From assembly GCF_028583425.1 (NCBI RefSeq), contig NC_072793.1:61757028-61821027 (forward strand): a DNA stretch of 64,000 nucleotides. Direction: 5' to 3'. This document shows positions 34,775 to 45,723 of the stretch, one piece after another. This DNA comes from Eublepharis macularius. Taxonomy: Eukaryota > Chordata > Lepidosauria > Squamata > Eublepharidae. The position numbers were made by a program, and so were the translations under genes. Positions within the stretch are counted from its first letter, which is position 1, and each line of letters opens with the position of its first letter. The notes beneath the pieces were generated by a model. It was given only the letters and a program-made list of their open reading frames with translations, ran no database searches and was not told where the DNA came from.

Positions 34775-34957
34775 GTGAGTTTCAAGTTGAAAGACTTAAC
34801 AAATTTATTGTGGCATACAATTTCACGAGACAAAGTAATCTGACAAAAATGTATAGCACATTGCATTTGTTAGTTTTTAAAGTGCAACAAGATTGTTTTC
34901 TGTTGTTATGGCTGCTGCAGACTAATATCGCTACCTCTCTGGAATTTGTCTCCCTCT
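34775..34957 (+). mobile_element. family 1 foldback retroposon, diverged
   Basis: GTTAGTTTTTAAAGTGCAAC, then GGCTGCTGCAGACTAATATCGCTACC matches the + strand arm end and unique flank (gttagtcttaaaggtgctac; cagactaacacggctaac). The left part is an arm in the other direction with TTAACAAATTTATTGTGGCA. Confidence 0.6.
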
Positions 34958-34959
34958 TG

Positions 34960-36295
34960 TTGGCATTGCAAAGCGAGGATGACACTACATTGTAAAATTG
35001 TACCACAAATATATCTGGAAGCCTTGTGTGTCAGGTATGAATTCCCCCCCCCCCCGCCCCCATCTCTGCTTTTTCTGCCCCTGGCAGTCCTTTTGGCCAG
35101 CCCTCTTTCTATTCTCTCCATCTTTTTTTCTGTTCAGCCTCCCAGACTTCAGCTTTCCCTCCTATATCTATTTCTGTCTCCTTTCTCTGCTGCTTTTCCT
35201 CCCACCTACCTACCTTTTTCAGTCTCTCTTTTACTCCCTTCAGCTGACACTGAGGTATGGAAGCCTCAGCAATGACCTCTCAAATGGCCATAGAAATATT
35301 GCAATATAGGCTTGTGAATTCTTAGTTAGCATTTTTGAAATTGTAGGGTTTTTAAATTATTATTATGTCCACTAAACTACTAGCCTTGCCTCTGAAATTC
35401 TGGGCTCTTATGCTAGCAGCTAAAGCTGCGATTAGCCCACACAAGGGACTTACACAAGGGAATCTTATAAAGATTCATTACACAGCAAACCAGCACAGTT
35501 TTATAGGTTCTGTGGCACTTTTGCCTTGAAGGAATGGTTTTCTTTTCCTATACCTCTATGATGCTTGCTGCCCTCAGAACTGTACTAAGAGGTACCTGTT
35601 TTGTCTGTCACAAGCCCTTCTGCCATTTCTGTCTCCTTAGCTGTCTGTTATTCAGAAAATAATATCTGAGCTGCAGACAAAAATATGCGATAGTCCTTAT
35701 TTCAGTGTGGCATAAACTATAGTATGTGTGTATTTAAATTTAATTCTGTTGGAAAAAGCGACGCTGAATCAAGTTCCTGTTGCTTTATAGGTCTCATTCA
35801 TTGCATTTTGTTTTGCTCCTTTACTTGCAATGACGTTTTTAGTTTTCAGTCCAAAAATGGGTTGTCCTTGAATATGACTCCTTTTACTGGGGCATATTTT
35901 CCTCTGTGATGTTGTTATAAAGTGGCTCACAGGTTTAAAGGGGGACAAAACCCGACATCCTAAATATAAATCTATTTGCCTTTTCTTTCTTGCTACTTAA
36001 TAGAAAGGACAAACATTTGGCAACAGTCACAAAATGAAGTTGCAGATTTCCGTCAAATCTATGTAACGTGACTTGCACATGTTTTGTTCATACACACTCA
36101 TTTGCACTCTCTGTTACTCACCCAAAGAGCAGGCTAGTTAAACGAAATAAGTGAAAGAGAATCAACATTAGAGGAATAACTATGATGTGTGGTAGAACAG
36201 GGAAATTAATTTCTTCTAAAATAAGTATTGCAGTCTGTAAGACACTTCAGACAAGAAGCTGAGGTGAAACTGGCCTAGTTCCATGATGCAAGAGC
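34960..36295. other. intron 1, poly-C run, otherwise nothing recognised
   Basis: A run of 13 C with one G break lies at about 35045-35060. A pyrimidine-rich stretch runs to about 35240. No exon or named repeat recognised. Confidence 0.45.
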
Positions 36296-36299
36296 CAAG

Positions 36300-36485
36300 C
36301 CCTGCGTCTAAAATTCTGTATTTTAATATTTATATCCGCCAATTTTAATTGTATATGGAATAATGTTTTAATGTTTTTATAATGTTTTAATTGTTTTTAA
36401 TCTTTATGTAAAAATTGTATGTTGTTACACTGCCCTGAGCCTGTCTGACGGGGAGGGCGATCTAGAAGTGTAAATAAATAAATAA
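36300..36485 (+). mobile_element. L2-like 3' tail
   Basis: TATTTATATCCGCC, GTTACACTGCCCTGAGCCTG, GGGGAGGGCGATCTAGAAGT and an AAATAAATAAATA tail match other L2-like ends in the window. Confidence 0.7.
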
Positions 36486-36814
36486 TTGTGACAGGTATTA
36501 TGAAAAAGTTTTTTAAAATGTTTTTGAGTTTATCCCTTTGAAGCTTCTTAGTGCATGTGATTTTTTTTTTGGCAACGAATACAGCCATCATACACAGACT
36601 GTGCTTCTTGTGGCCACTGCCGCTCTGCACAAATTGCAGATCTGGAATGGCACATTGTTATGTCTTCTGTTTTCTGGGACTGCTTTCCTCGCTTACAATT
36701 TTGCCCTTGACTGGCACATCAGGGTTACCTGAATCTGTTATGTGGATATGTTCTTCATAACAATCAATATGATCTTGATTGACTGGAAATTTACATCTTG
36801 TTCAGAAAGGGAAA

Positions 36815-36893
36815 CTCTCACACTGTGTAATCTGCCTTGAGTCTCAGTGAGAAAGGTGGACCATAAATGACATAAATAAAATAAATAATAAAC
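36815..36893 (+). mobile_element. L2-like 3' tail (same subfamily as 1085-4735)
   Basis: ACTGTGTAATCTGCCTTGAG, TCTCAGTGAGAAAGGTGG and CATAAATGACATAAATAAA are nearly the same as the 3' end at about 4657-4725. Confidence 0.85.
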
Positions 36894-37196
36894 AGCTTCA
36901 GTGTTTCCTTTGGAGACAATTTTCCTCTGTAGTCTAGCTAAGCATTTAAGTGATTCCAGCATTTTAGCTCTTTCATGCTATTGTTGATTATGTACCTTAG
37001 AGGAGTTATGTACCTCACTGATGTTTTGTTCTGCTTGTATAATGAAAGTTCTTGTTGTGTTTCAACAGTATGTATCAGTGCATACTGTAACATCTTTGTT
37101 GGCTGGTACTCAGCACACTCCTTCCTTGAGAAGCTTCCTCTGAACTGAAATTAAGAAGGAGAAGTTGATTGGCAATTAATTGTGTTCCCATTCCTC

Positions 37197-37355
37197 AATA
37201 GATCCAGAGGAGTTAGCCGTGTTAGTCTGTAGTAGCAAAATCAAAAAGAGTCCAGTAGCACCTTTAAGACTAACCAATTTTATTTTATTGTAGCATAAGC
37301 TTTCGAGAATCAAGTTCTCTTCGTCAGATGCCTGATACAGAGACTGGACAAACAC
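37197..37355 (-). mobile_element. family 1 foldback retroposon, single arm with best-preserved core
   Basis: The unique flank GATCCAGAGGAGTTAGCCGT and one arm are present. On the - strand the hammerhead-like core is complete: CUGACGA (37327 to 37321), stem II GAGAA/UUCUC with loop CUUGA, and GAAA (37304 to 37301). A short stem III GC-UUAU-GC and UA follow. One extra A separates CUGACGA from the stem, and no clear stem I partner is visible. The arm ends at about 37345 without its inverted partner. Confidence 0.82.
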
Positions 37356-37387
37356 AGAAGAGCAAGAGAGGGAAGAGGCAATTAGGG

Positions 37388-37402
37388 GGGGAGGGGGAGG
37401 GA
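37388..37402. repeat. G-rich run
   Basis: GGGGGGGAGGGGGAGGGAG at about 37385-37403 could form a G-quadruplex on the + strand. Too short for more to be said. Confidence 0.6.
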
Positions 37403-37454
37403 GCAATCAAAACATTCCTTTGCTAGTATATGTAAACATCTCCTTTTGGTGTGT

Positions 37455-37655
37455 GTATCAGTTGGCTTCAAAGGAGTTTGCCCTGTTAGTTTGTAGAAGC
37501 CAAACAGCTAGACCATCCAATTCCAATGCAGTATGGGCCTTCGATAACCACAGCTCTCCCTGCCAGATGCATCTGACAAAGAGATCTGTGGTTCCCGAAA
37601 GCCCACACCAGGTACCACTGAGCTCCCCCAGACCCCACCTCTGTAAAGGAAATCT
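37455..37655 (-). mobile_element. family 1 relative, diverged
   Basis: GGAGTTTGCCCTGTTAGTTTGTAGAAGCC and GGGCCTTCGATAACCACAGC correspond to the flank and arm. CATCTGACAAAGAGATCTGT, then GGTTCCCGAAAGCCCA, correspond to the opposite arm around the centre. A subfamily with different mid-arm sequence. Confidence 0.65.
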
Positions 37656-37874
37656 GTTACCTGTGGTAATGTGATAACCATTCATAGTCCCTATTCAGTC
37701 CCTATTCATTCCTCAATACTGCATTTTCAGTAGGCACCTGACTTGTAAGTAAAAACACATGAAAGCTAAGGATGCTATCTATTCACTGGAGGAAGAGCAG
37801 AATAGATGGACTAGATTCTAGCTCCCGTGTCCTCCCCTTCCCCCAGTGAACTTAGAGTAGCGTATATGGTTCTC

Positions 37875-38015
37875 CCTTTCCAGGTTTATTCTTGTAACAA
37901 CCCTGTGAGGTAGCTTTGGGAGAAAGAGAGAGAGAGAGAGAGAGAGACTGACCCAGGGTCACCCAGTGAGCATCATGGCTAAGTAGGGATTTGAACCTGA
38001 GTCTCACAGGTTCTA
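37875..38015 (-). mobile_element. family B SINE, antisense, with a GA microsatellite
   Basis: AACAACCCTGTGAGGTAG, GGGTCACCCAGTGAGCATCATGG and GGGATTTGAACCTGAGTCTC are the reverse complement of a family B SINE body and head. A GA microsatellite (about 37917-37947) has grown inside it. Confidence 0.82.
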
Positions 38016-38020
38016 ATCAG

Positions 38021-38215
38021 AACCAGTGTGGCGTAGGGTGGTGTACAGTGTTGACCTCGCTGGGACACCCAGTTCAAATCTCCACTTGCCATGAAACTCA
38101 CTGGGTGACCTTGGGCTGGCTGCTTTCTCTGTCTTACCTACCTCAGGAGGGGTGAGACTCATGCACATTATCCTGAGCTTCCTGGTGGAGGGCTGGGATA
38201 CAAATGTAGTAAAAG
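38021..38215 (+). mobile_element. family B SINE, sense, head-to-head with the previous copy
   Basis: ACCAGTGTGGCGTAGGGTGG, AGTTCAAATCTCC, AACTCACTGGGTGACCTTGG and GGGCTGGGATACAAATGTAG are the head and body of the SINE. Its tRNA-like head abuts the head of the antisense copy ending at 38015. Confidence 0.82.
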
Positions 38216-38390
38216 AAATTACTGTACCACATTGGCTCATCTTATTAGTGTGCTAGATGTTTATTCCTTAATGCCATGTAATGCTTGCTTTGCATTTATA
38301 ATCAGCACCTTATTCACCATGCTTTGAATGCATGTTTGGGGTAGCTGTGTATTGATTCATGGTTTTTAAAAAGTTATTTACTTTCTTAAT

Positions 38391-38612
38391 TATTTACTGC
38401 ATTTATACCCTGCCTTTCTCCCCAATGAGGACCCAAAGCAGGTTACATCTTTCTCTCTCCGCCATGTTATCTTCACAACAACTCAGCAAGGTAGATTAGA
38501 TTGAGTGTGTGTAACTGTCCTAAGGTCACCCAGCAAGCCTCCATGGCAGAGTGGGGATCTTAGCCTCAATTTTCCAGATTCTAGTCCAACCCTCTAACCA
38601 CTGCATGACATT
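38391..38612 (-). mobile_element. family B SINE, antisense
   Basis: TTATACCCTGCCTTTCTCCC, CACAACAACTCAGCAAGGTAG, AAGGTCACCCAGCAAGCCTCC and CTCTAACCACTGCATGACA run from tail to head on the - strand. Confidence 0.85.
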
Positions 38613-38874
38613 GGTTCTCACATTGGTTACTCCTGACATATCTCCCATTATTTTATAATTTAGCTGCTATACAAACTGGTTAAACTTTCAATGAATGGCT
38701 TCCTATTTTTTTTTTGGCCATGCACAAGTCATACCCTTGATAGAGACTGTAAGGTAAGATACTAGCATTTAGACATGAGGCAGAGCAGCTTGAATCGTCA
38801 CATTTCCTATGCAGAAAGCGTTTTGTATAGGAAAAGCTAAAAAGCTTTGTGGAATGTGTCCTATGGAATTGGTC

Positions 38875-39040
38875 TAGGCTTGGGGATCCAGGTTAGAATC
38901 ACTTGGTGAACTAGAGCCAGTCCCTCTCTCTCAACCAAACCCACCTCACAGGGTTGTTGTAAAGATAAAAAGGAGAAGAGAGAACTCTGTATACCACCTG
39001 GAGCTTCTTGGAAGAAGAGTGGAATAAAAATGTAATAAAT
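38875..39040 (+). mobile_element. family B SINE, head lost
   Basis: GGATCCAGGTTAGAATCACTTGGTG, ACCCACCTCACAGGGTTGTTG and AAAAATGTAATAAATG give the B-box side, body and tail of the SINE. The A-box side is not readable. Confidence 0.65.
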
Positions 39041-39355
39041 GTTTGACAGTTGTATATTCTGGGTTGGATTCAGTAATTTGTCAACAGACCTTTGTGTACC
39101 TTCCCCACTTTCCCCTCCTCTCAGCAGAGCCTTCTGACTCTGGAAAAGTTCGTTACTGGGCTATAGGACCTACTTGAAGTAACAGCTGTATATGTAGGTG
39201 CTGGCACATGATCCTTCCTGCCCCAAAGAGGGAACTGTTTTGTTTCCTTTCCCCTTCCTTGACGCAGCACATGGACCTACATGATTGTTACTCCATGCAG
39301 GTGCCTTGATCCCGGAATTGACTTGTCTGTGGTCAGAAGTGGCTGCTGGGGAAAG

Positions 39356-39567
39356 ATCCAGAGGAGTTAGCCATGTTAGTCTGCAGTAGCAAAATAGCAA
39401 AGAGTCCAGTAGCACCTTTAAGACTAACCAACTTTATTGTAGCATAAGCTTTCAAGAGCCACAGCTCTCTTCGTCAGCTGCATCTGATGAAGAGAACTGT
39501 GGCTCTCTAAAGCTTACGTTACAATAAAGTAGGTTAGTCTTAAAGGTGCTACTGGACTCTGCTATTT
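39356..39567. mobile_element. foldback retroposon, head-to-head dimer (family 1), older copy
   Basis: It is a 212-bp element flanked by a perfect 12-bp duplication TGCTGGGGAAAG (39344-39355 and 39568-39579). The left flank (ATCCAGAGGAGTTAGCCATG) is unique. Two inverted arms meet near 39479. The - strand arm has CUGACGA (39477 to 39471), stem GAGAGC/GCUCUU, GAAA (39453 to 39450) and GC-UUAU-GC-UA. The + strand arm has CTGATGA (39484-39490) but TAAA in place of GAAA. The arms differ more than in the copy at 26868-27106, so this insertion looks older. Confidence 0.87.
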
Positions 39568-39579
39568 TGCTGGGGAAAG

Positions 39580-41150
39580 GGGATTGCAAGGAAGATATGT
39601 GATCTTTATGTGTCTATTTCACTGCATGTACACAGGCAGGGATAGTATGTTCAAAATATAATTGACTCCACAGTTGTAGCTTTTGAAATAAATTGAAGTT
39701 ATGGAATATAAGTTTACAAATTTAATAATAAAGAGTCTGATATTCTGTGCAGGTGGCAAAATTGGGCCACTCAGACATCAGGTAGGGAGTCTCTACATAT
39801 TCAGGGCACTTCCCAGGTATGCAGAAATACAGGACTTTGAAAAGTAATTAAAAGTAAGAGGAAAAACGATCTGTCAAAAACCAACCTGATGAACACTTCC
39901 AAGGAGAGATGGAATGCTGAAGGCAGATGAGTGCCAGTGAAAGGAAACGGGGGAAATAGAGAAGTCTGCCTGCTTAATCCCCCAAGAGACTTTGGTTGGC
40001 ATTCTGTGCTGCAGAGGGTCTCCGTGCCTATACTCATATGATTAAAAAAAGAAGTGTAACAGAAAGCCCCCTTATCACAACCCTGCCTGATTTATGTTTT
40101 TCCATCCCTCTTAGATTTCATTTCTTTCAAGCAAACGTCTCTTTTTAAAATCTAGATCGCAAGTTGTGCATGTTTGTGCGTGTGCACCCCCAGCCACCTA
40201 TACTATCACAACATAGTTCCCAAAGCTAATATATAGTCCATAAGCATCCACACAGATCCTAGCCACAATAATATTTTTACAAGATAGTTTTGTTTTAAAT
40301 AGTTTAAGTGTGTGTATAGGAGATGAGGAATGGGATTGGCAAACTGTCTGTAACAGCCAATGACTGTGATAGTTAGTATTGGATTCTATTCCACAATATG
40401 GAGCATTGTGAATTTTAGGGGTGTATTTGTCTTCTAGGTTTTTGTAATTGCACATTACAATATGATGGCAATCTGGAAAATTAAAAAATGAGAGAGAACG
40501 TAAGCCCATAAAATTGAAGGTATTTCCAGATTCATTTAAAAAATGTCTCCTTGGTAGTAAAGGAAAGAGATGATATCCTTAATGTCTCCTTTTTATTTTT
40601 TTTTAAAAAATTAATTCAATGAGTGTGAAAGTCACTGGCAAAAGCTCTGGCTTGAAATACTCATCTTTCATTTTCTGCACATCCTGTGCTTCTCCCCCAC
40701 TTCACACCCCCATATGATGGGACATTATATATTAATAGCCAAGTGGACCTGATCTGTGGACACTTAAATCCAGAGATGGGAGCCATGAGTGGACAAGTCA
40801 GGTCTTCATACACACCTGAAAAATGACCTCAGTTTGCAAAAAAATCTGAAATCAAAAAAATGCTTTGGGGGTTAAAAAAACTCAAAATGATAAAAGAAGT
40901 ATCTGTAGCTTTTACCAGATGCCCTCAATGGCTGTTGCTAGGAAATCATAACAGTTCAGCCAATATGCCAGGCTTGGTTTCTGTCGGTAAAAGGCAGGGG
41001 AGGTGCCAGGGCTTTTTCCAGGACTGTTTTGGCCTTTGAGGTAGGACTCATCGAGGCCAGGCCCAGAAGCAACCACCAGGTGACTTGATACTGTGTGACA
41101 TGTATGACTTACCAAGGCCTGGCTGGCTACTTACTACAGTTCAACAATGC
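39580..41150. other. intron 1, nothing recognised
   Basis: No exon or repeat ends recognised. Confidence 0.4.
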
Positions 41151-41156
41151 CCCCAC

Positions 41157-42153
41157 CCAAGCCAGTGTAGTGTAGTGTTTAGAATTTCAGAGTAGGATCT
41201 GGGAGACCCAGTGTTACGACCTTTACTTTCTTTAGGGTAGATTTTTCTTTTAATCTATCCCTTAACCCTCTGGGTAGTCTGCTGCCACCAGGAATATTTT
41301 ATTCCAAGATATTTTATTTTAATTTCCCTTTGGTAACGTTCCCAAAGTGTCAGGCTCCTTCGTGGTTCTATGTGGCCCTGAGGATAGGAACGGAATATGG
41401 CAATGACAGCTACACTGGGATATAACAAAACAAAATAAACTTTTATTTAGTTAAGAAGCGTATTGGTTTCATAAAAGTGGTTCTCGGTTCTTAAAGTTAC
41501 TTCATTTACTCTCATTCACACAGATCTCTTCCAAGGCTTCACACACAGCCTCTTTCTCTAACCCAATATTTGTCTCACAGAAATGCTTAAAACTCCTCAG
41601 GCAGCACACAGCTAGCCTCTGTTTCTCTGACTCTCATTCACAGAAATATTAAACCTGCTCAGGCAGCACACAGCTGGCCTCTCTTTCCCTGACTGAGTGT
41701 CCTTTCACAAACATACTCAGTTCAGGTTTCACACAGGTTATATTTCTGTCATAAACACTTCAACATATTCAGGCAGCACACAGCTAGCCTGCTTTCTTCT
41801 GACACTTTTCTCTTTGCACTGTCAGTCCAAACTGCATTCATTCCGCCCACACTCTGTCATCGACCAATCACATCACTCACTCTTCCCTCTCTCTCTCACC
41901 CCCCCCACTCCACCTAGCTCGAACCAAGCATTTAAAGACACATGCACCCATTTACTTAAAATCATTACACCCAGGTTCAAATCTTCATTCTGCTGTGGAA
42001 AGCTCACTGGGTGACTTTGATCCAATTGGACACACTCAGCCTAACCTACTTCCCAGGGTTGTTGTGAGGATAATATGGAGGCAAGAAGAGTGATATAAGC
42101 CTCTTTGGGTCCCCATTGTGGAGAAAGGCAGAATGTAAATGAAGTAAATTAAT
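41157..42153 (+). mobile_element. family B SINE split by a solo LTR
   Basis: The head (AGCCAGTGTAGTGTAGTGTT, 41160-41211) and the rest (GGTTCAAATCTTCATTCTGC to GAAGTAAATTAATAAAT, 41975-42153) are one SINE interrupted by 41212-41969. Joined across the target site the SINE is contiguous apart from the 5-bp duplication. Confidence 0.9.
41212..41969. mobile_element. solo LTR of an endogenous retrovirus-like element (fossil)
   Basis: It is 758 bp with TGTTAC at the start and ATTACA at the end, the TG...CA termini of LTRs. A 5-bp target duplication CCCAG lies at 41207-41211 and 41970-41974. There is no internal coding region, so it is what is left after LTR-LTR recombination. The inside has three copies of a motif of about 20 bp (CAGGCAGCACACAGCTAGCC near 41598, 41660 and 41770). 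It is younger than the SINE it interrupts. The retroviral family could not be named. Confidence 0.85.
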
Positions 42154-42159
42154 AAATAC

Positions 42160-42550
42160 AGATGAAGATGAGGGACAGATAAAAGGTAAGTTGTTTAGTG
42201 GGTTTGAAGGAGAGAAGGACATAGGGAAAGATGAGCATATGGAGGCTATCTGGAGGAGGGAAGAGGAAATATTGTGGGGAAGGAGATGTAGGGAAAAGTG
42301 AAGGACTCCACAGAAGTCCTTGCAGGTTCCCCACTCTGCAACTGAGCCATAGGGGAGAGGCTGCCAGGGGTGGAAGGGGGAACGGTGAAGATGAGGCAGA
42401 CAAAGGTGGGTGGGAAGGAGACAAGGAAATAGAAAAAGGGTGAGAGCCTATTGGCGGCAGGGAAGGGAAAGAGGATATGATGGGGGAGAGGAAAATGAGA
42501 TGCCCCCTGCAAGTCCTTATGGGTCCCCCACTTCTGATAAATATTTCCCC
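42160..42550. repeat. purine-rich interspersed repeat, copy 1
   Basis: Long GA-rich stretch. It carries GAAGTCCTTGCAGGTTCCCC near 42313 and CTGCAAGTCCTTATGGGTCCCCC near 42507. The end block and purine character are shared with 44942-45235. It has no clear inverted ends and could be an unnamed interspersed repeat. Confidence 0.5.
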
Positions 42551-43930
42551 ACCTTTTAAAAATGACATGCATTGAACCACAACTCCACACACTGAATGGT
42601 TTTATCATATTTTGTTGGGTTTTGTGGGAAAGCCTAAAATAGAGCAGCTGCACACATTCTGCATGAAATCCACTTATATTTATAAACCTAGATCCAAGAC
42701 ACTATTTCTGTGTTCATGTTTAGTCATTGTGCTGTTACACATTGTTTTTAACAACAGTAGGTGTTAAGCTGTTGTACAGAAGTTGATAATGACTGTTGAT
42801 CCAAGTAGGATTGTGTTTATGAATGGGTAATGTCACTAAAGCAAGCCCCACTTCGTTTAGAGAGTCATATAATAGAAATGTGGATATTTTAAGGTTATAA
42901 ATAATGTCTGTTTTCTCCAATCATAATAACAAAAGTTGCTGCTTTAATTAAGTTAAATGATCATAGGTTACTCTGCCTTTGAGAAAAGATCATCTTGTGT
43001 TGCCTGGTGAAGCAACCAAAAACATTTAGGCTTGGCAGCTGTAATGTCAGAATGATGTTTCCAGTAACTTTTGGAAGCTGGAGTGTCTCAGGATATTGTG
43101 ACCCAGCATAGCTGAAGACCTGCTAGCAATTGAAAATGTGTACAAGGCAGCTTTGATTTATTATGAATTGCAAAAAACTGACCATCTTTATTTCATCTTT
43201 AGAGGAAGCCAGGCTAGCTGACGCAACTACTCCCTGAAAGATCATTTACCATTTTATTGTTATGGCAAGGAGCATAGCGTATGGCGGATCTGACTATGCC
43301 CCAATTTAAGCATAGTAGTAGTCACATGATGGAAAGGAAGGGAGACAACCTATCCTGTTGGGTCCTTCATTAATATAGGTTCTTGATGCCACAGTAAGCT
43401 TATGAATCAGCCTGTTCAGCTGGCCCTCCTTTGTTCTCTGACATTTTAGGTTTGCTCTGAGCAGAAAAACAGGAATGGAAGAAAACTGTTAATATGAAGG
43501 TTGTTTCCTGTTCATGATCTCTTTGGATATGTAAAGGAAAAAGGCAGGTTAGTGGTCTAACCCATTGCTAGCTTTACCAGATATATTAGGCAGCTTCCAC
43601 CAATGTTACAGTCCTACCGTGGCTGCACATGGGTTCATAGAGACACTCCACTGCTAACAGTCATATAAAATTCTTTTCCTGCCACATAATTATAGGAATC
43701 TCATGCAAGTACCCAATATTGGGGTACTGCCACCAAGTTGATCATATTATTCCTATGTATTGATGAAATCTTCATAACCACACTTACTATAGTATTTACA
43801 AAACACTAACCATTCCTGTCTTTGTCAGGCCTCAAAGTATAGCTTCATGCTTCGATCAGCGTAGCATTTGAAGATCTGCAATAGATCATTTTGAAAGATT
43901 GAGATAAATATTGGGAATTTTCAGAGATTC
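42551..43930. other. intron 1, nothing recognised
   Basis: No feature recognised. Confidence 0.4.
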
Positions 43931-43945
43931 CTGGACAGGATATCT

Positions 43946-44226
43946 TCTTTTTTTAAAAAATAACTTTTATTGGGAAAATGTTCAATTCTAATGACAGTTG
44001 AAGAACAACAAGAATAACGGTAGCAGTAATAACAAATTCACAAGGCATGGATACAAGATCAAAATACAATTAGAACATCATTAAACAATGCTTGTCAAAA
44101 CAGTAAAAAATTAACTTTCGAATATCATTTGGTACAGTATATTTGGAGGAAAAAGACCTTTGTTAGCAACAATTTCAAAAAAGGGCCACCATTTCTCATG
44201 GAAAGATGAGGTAGGTAGATTTGCTA
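43946..44226 (-). mobile_element. 5'-truncated L1-like LINE 3' end, antisense
   Basis: Poly-T at the left (TTCTTTTTTTAAAAAATAAC) is the 3' tail of an element on the - strand. A perfect 12-bp target duplication GACAGGATATCT flanks it (43934-43945 and 44227-44238). TTTTATTGGGAAAATGTTCA at the start resembles the 3' UTR end of vertebrate L1s. Family assignment is an inference; the insertion boundaries are well supported. Confidence 0.7.
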
Positions 44227-44239
44227 GACAGGATATCTG

Positions 44240-44935
44240 ATGAAAGCCTGCAGTGGAGTGCTGAAAGCTGGTTAAGTGGTTCCCTTCAGTTCCCGCAGCA
44301 ATGCCAAACTAACTGTGAAAACAAAGAGGAAACTTGGTAGGTTCCATCATCACTGCTTGTTCTGCATTCCTGCATCCTCTTTGTCCAGCCCGTAACATTT
44401 GCAGGAAGGTTATAAAACCTGCACATCTGGCAGGCCTTGCCTGATGACGGATTAGCCTCTTTAGCCCCAGAGGAAATATGATTTAAACTAATCCTGCACC
44501 TCCCAAAAGGATGCTCCATGATTTGGTGAAGACCACTATCTGCCATAGATCGTTACTGGTAAACTTATGTGGAGCTGGTGGCTTGTTGCCTCTTGCAATC
44601 TGGTGAGAAGACTTTTACTGTAGCTGTGTGGCCTTGCATTTATAATCAATAAGTATTTCAGCAGCCTCCATGTGTATAGGAAAGCAAAGATGTCTTAAAG
44701 TAAAGTATGTAAAAGGGCCTTTATTTTTTACCTCCGAGTGTGGATCCAAAAATCCACAAAGGGGTGAGGTACAAAAAGAGGATTTGTTTTTACAAATCTA
44801 AGAGAGCCCCCAGGTTTGCAGAAAAACCTTAGATTTTTTTTAAAAAGGTTAACAGAAAATTAAGTTTTAAAATGCTAAGATTTAGCAACATTACATCACA
44901 AAATCTCAGTACATAGCCATTTTGGGTTGTCTAGG
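44240..44935. other. intron 1, nothing recognised
   Basis: No feature recognised. Confidence 0.4.
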
Positions 44936-44941
44936 CAGTTG

Positions 44942-45235
44942 CCCATAACAGTCTGAAACCTGAGGTGAGTAGCTAGGCAGGAAAGGCAAGAAGGAAGATG
45001 ATAGAAGATGCAAAGCCAGATGAAGGGAGGAAGAACAGAATAATGGAGTGAAATGAGGAGGGGAGAAGGAAGCTGGAGAGAGGGAAGAAAGTAAGTAAAG
45101 GGGAGAAGCAACAAGGGATGTAAAGAAGAGAGAAGGAGATTAAGCAGACACAGCATGTGGAGGAGAATCAGTTTGGGTGGGGTGTGTGAGATTCCTCTCT
45201 TGCAATTCCTTGTGGGTCCCCTTCCTTGAATTATT
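44942..45235. repeat. purine-rich interspersed repeat, copy 2
   Basis: GA-rich run like 42160-42550, ending in CTTGCAATTCCTTGTGGGTCCCC. The shared end block suggests one family; the middle parts do not align well. Confidence 0.5.
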
Positions 45236-45723
45236 ATATTTCTGTTACGCTAAGTAGTTCAGTGCATCTCTGTACAGAATCTAGTAATCAAGTTAATTCA
45301 TTGGTTTTGTTTCTGACTGTCTTTATTGTTATAATTTGAGAGCCATTGACCCAGCGTTTCTGACTAACGAAAGATAAAATATAACATGGTCATTCTTTCA
45401 GAGCAGTGATCCAAGACAATAGTGGAACTGGTTGGTTATTAAATCATTTGTTTTTCAACCTGCTTGATGTTCTGTGTGACTGAATTTTCTGCTTTCCTGT
45501 GTGTTATGTGCTGTCAAGCTGCTTCTGACTTGTGGCAACCCTGTGAATTAAAAATCTTCAGAACATCCTATCTTTAACAGCCTTGCTCAGGTCTTGCAAA
45601 CTGAAGGCTGTTGCTTCTTATACCAAGTCAAGCTATCTTATATTCAGTCTTCCTCTTTTTTTAATGCCTTCAATTTTTTCTAGCATTATTGTCTAGTATT
45701 ATTTCCTAGCATATTTTCCGTTA

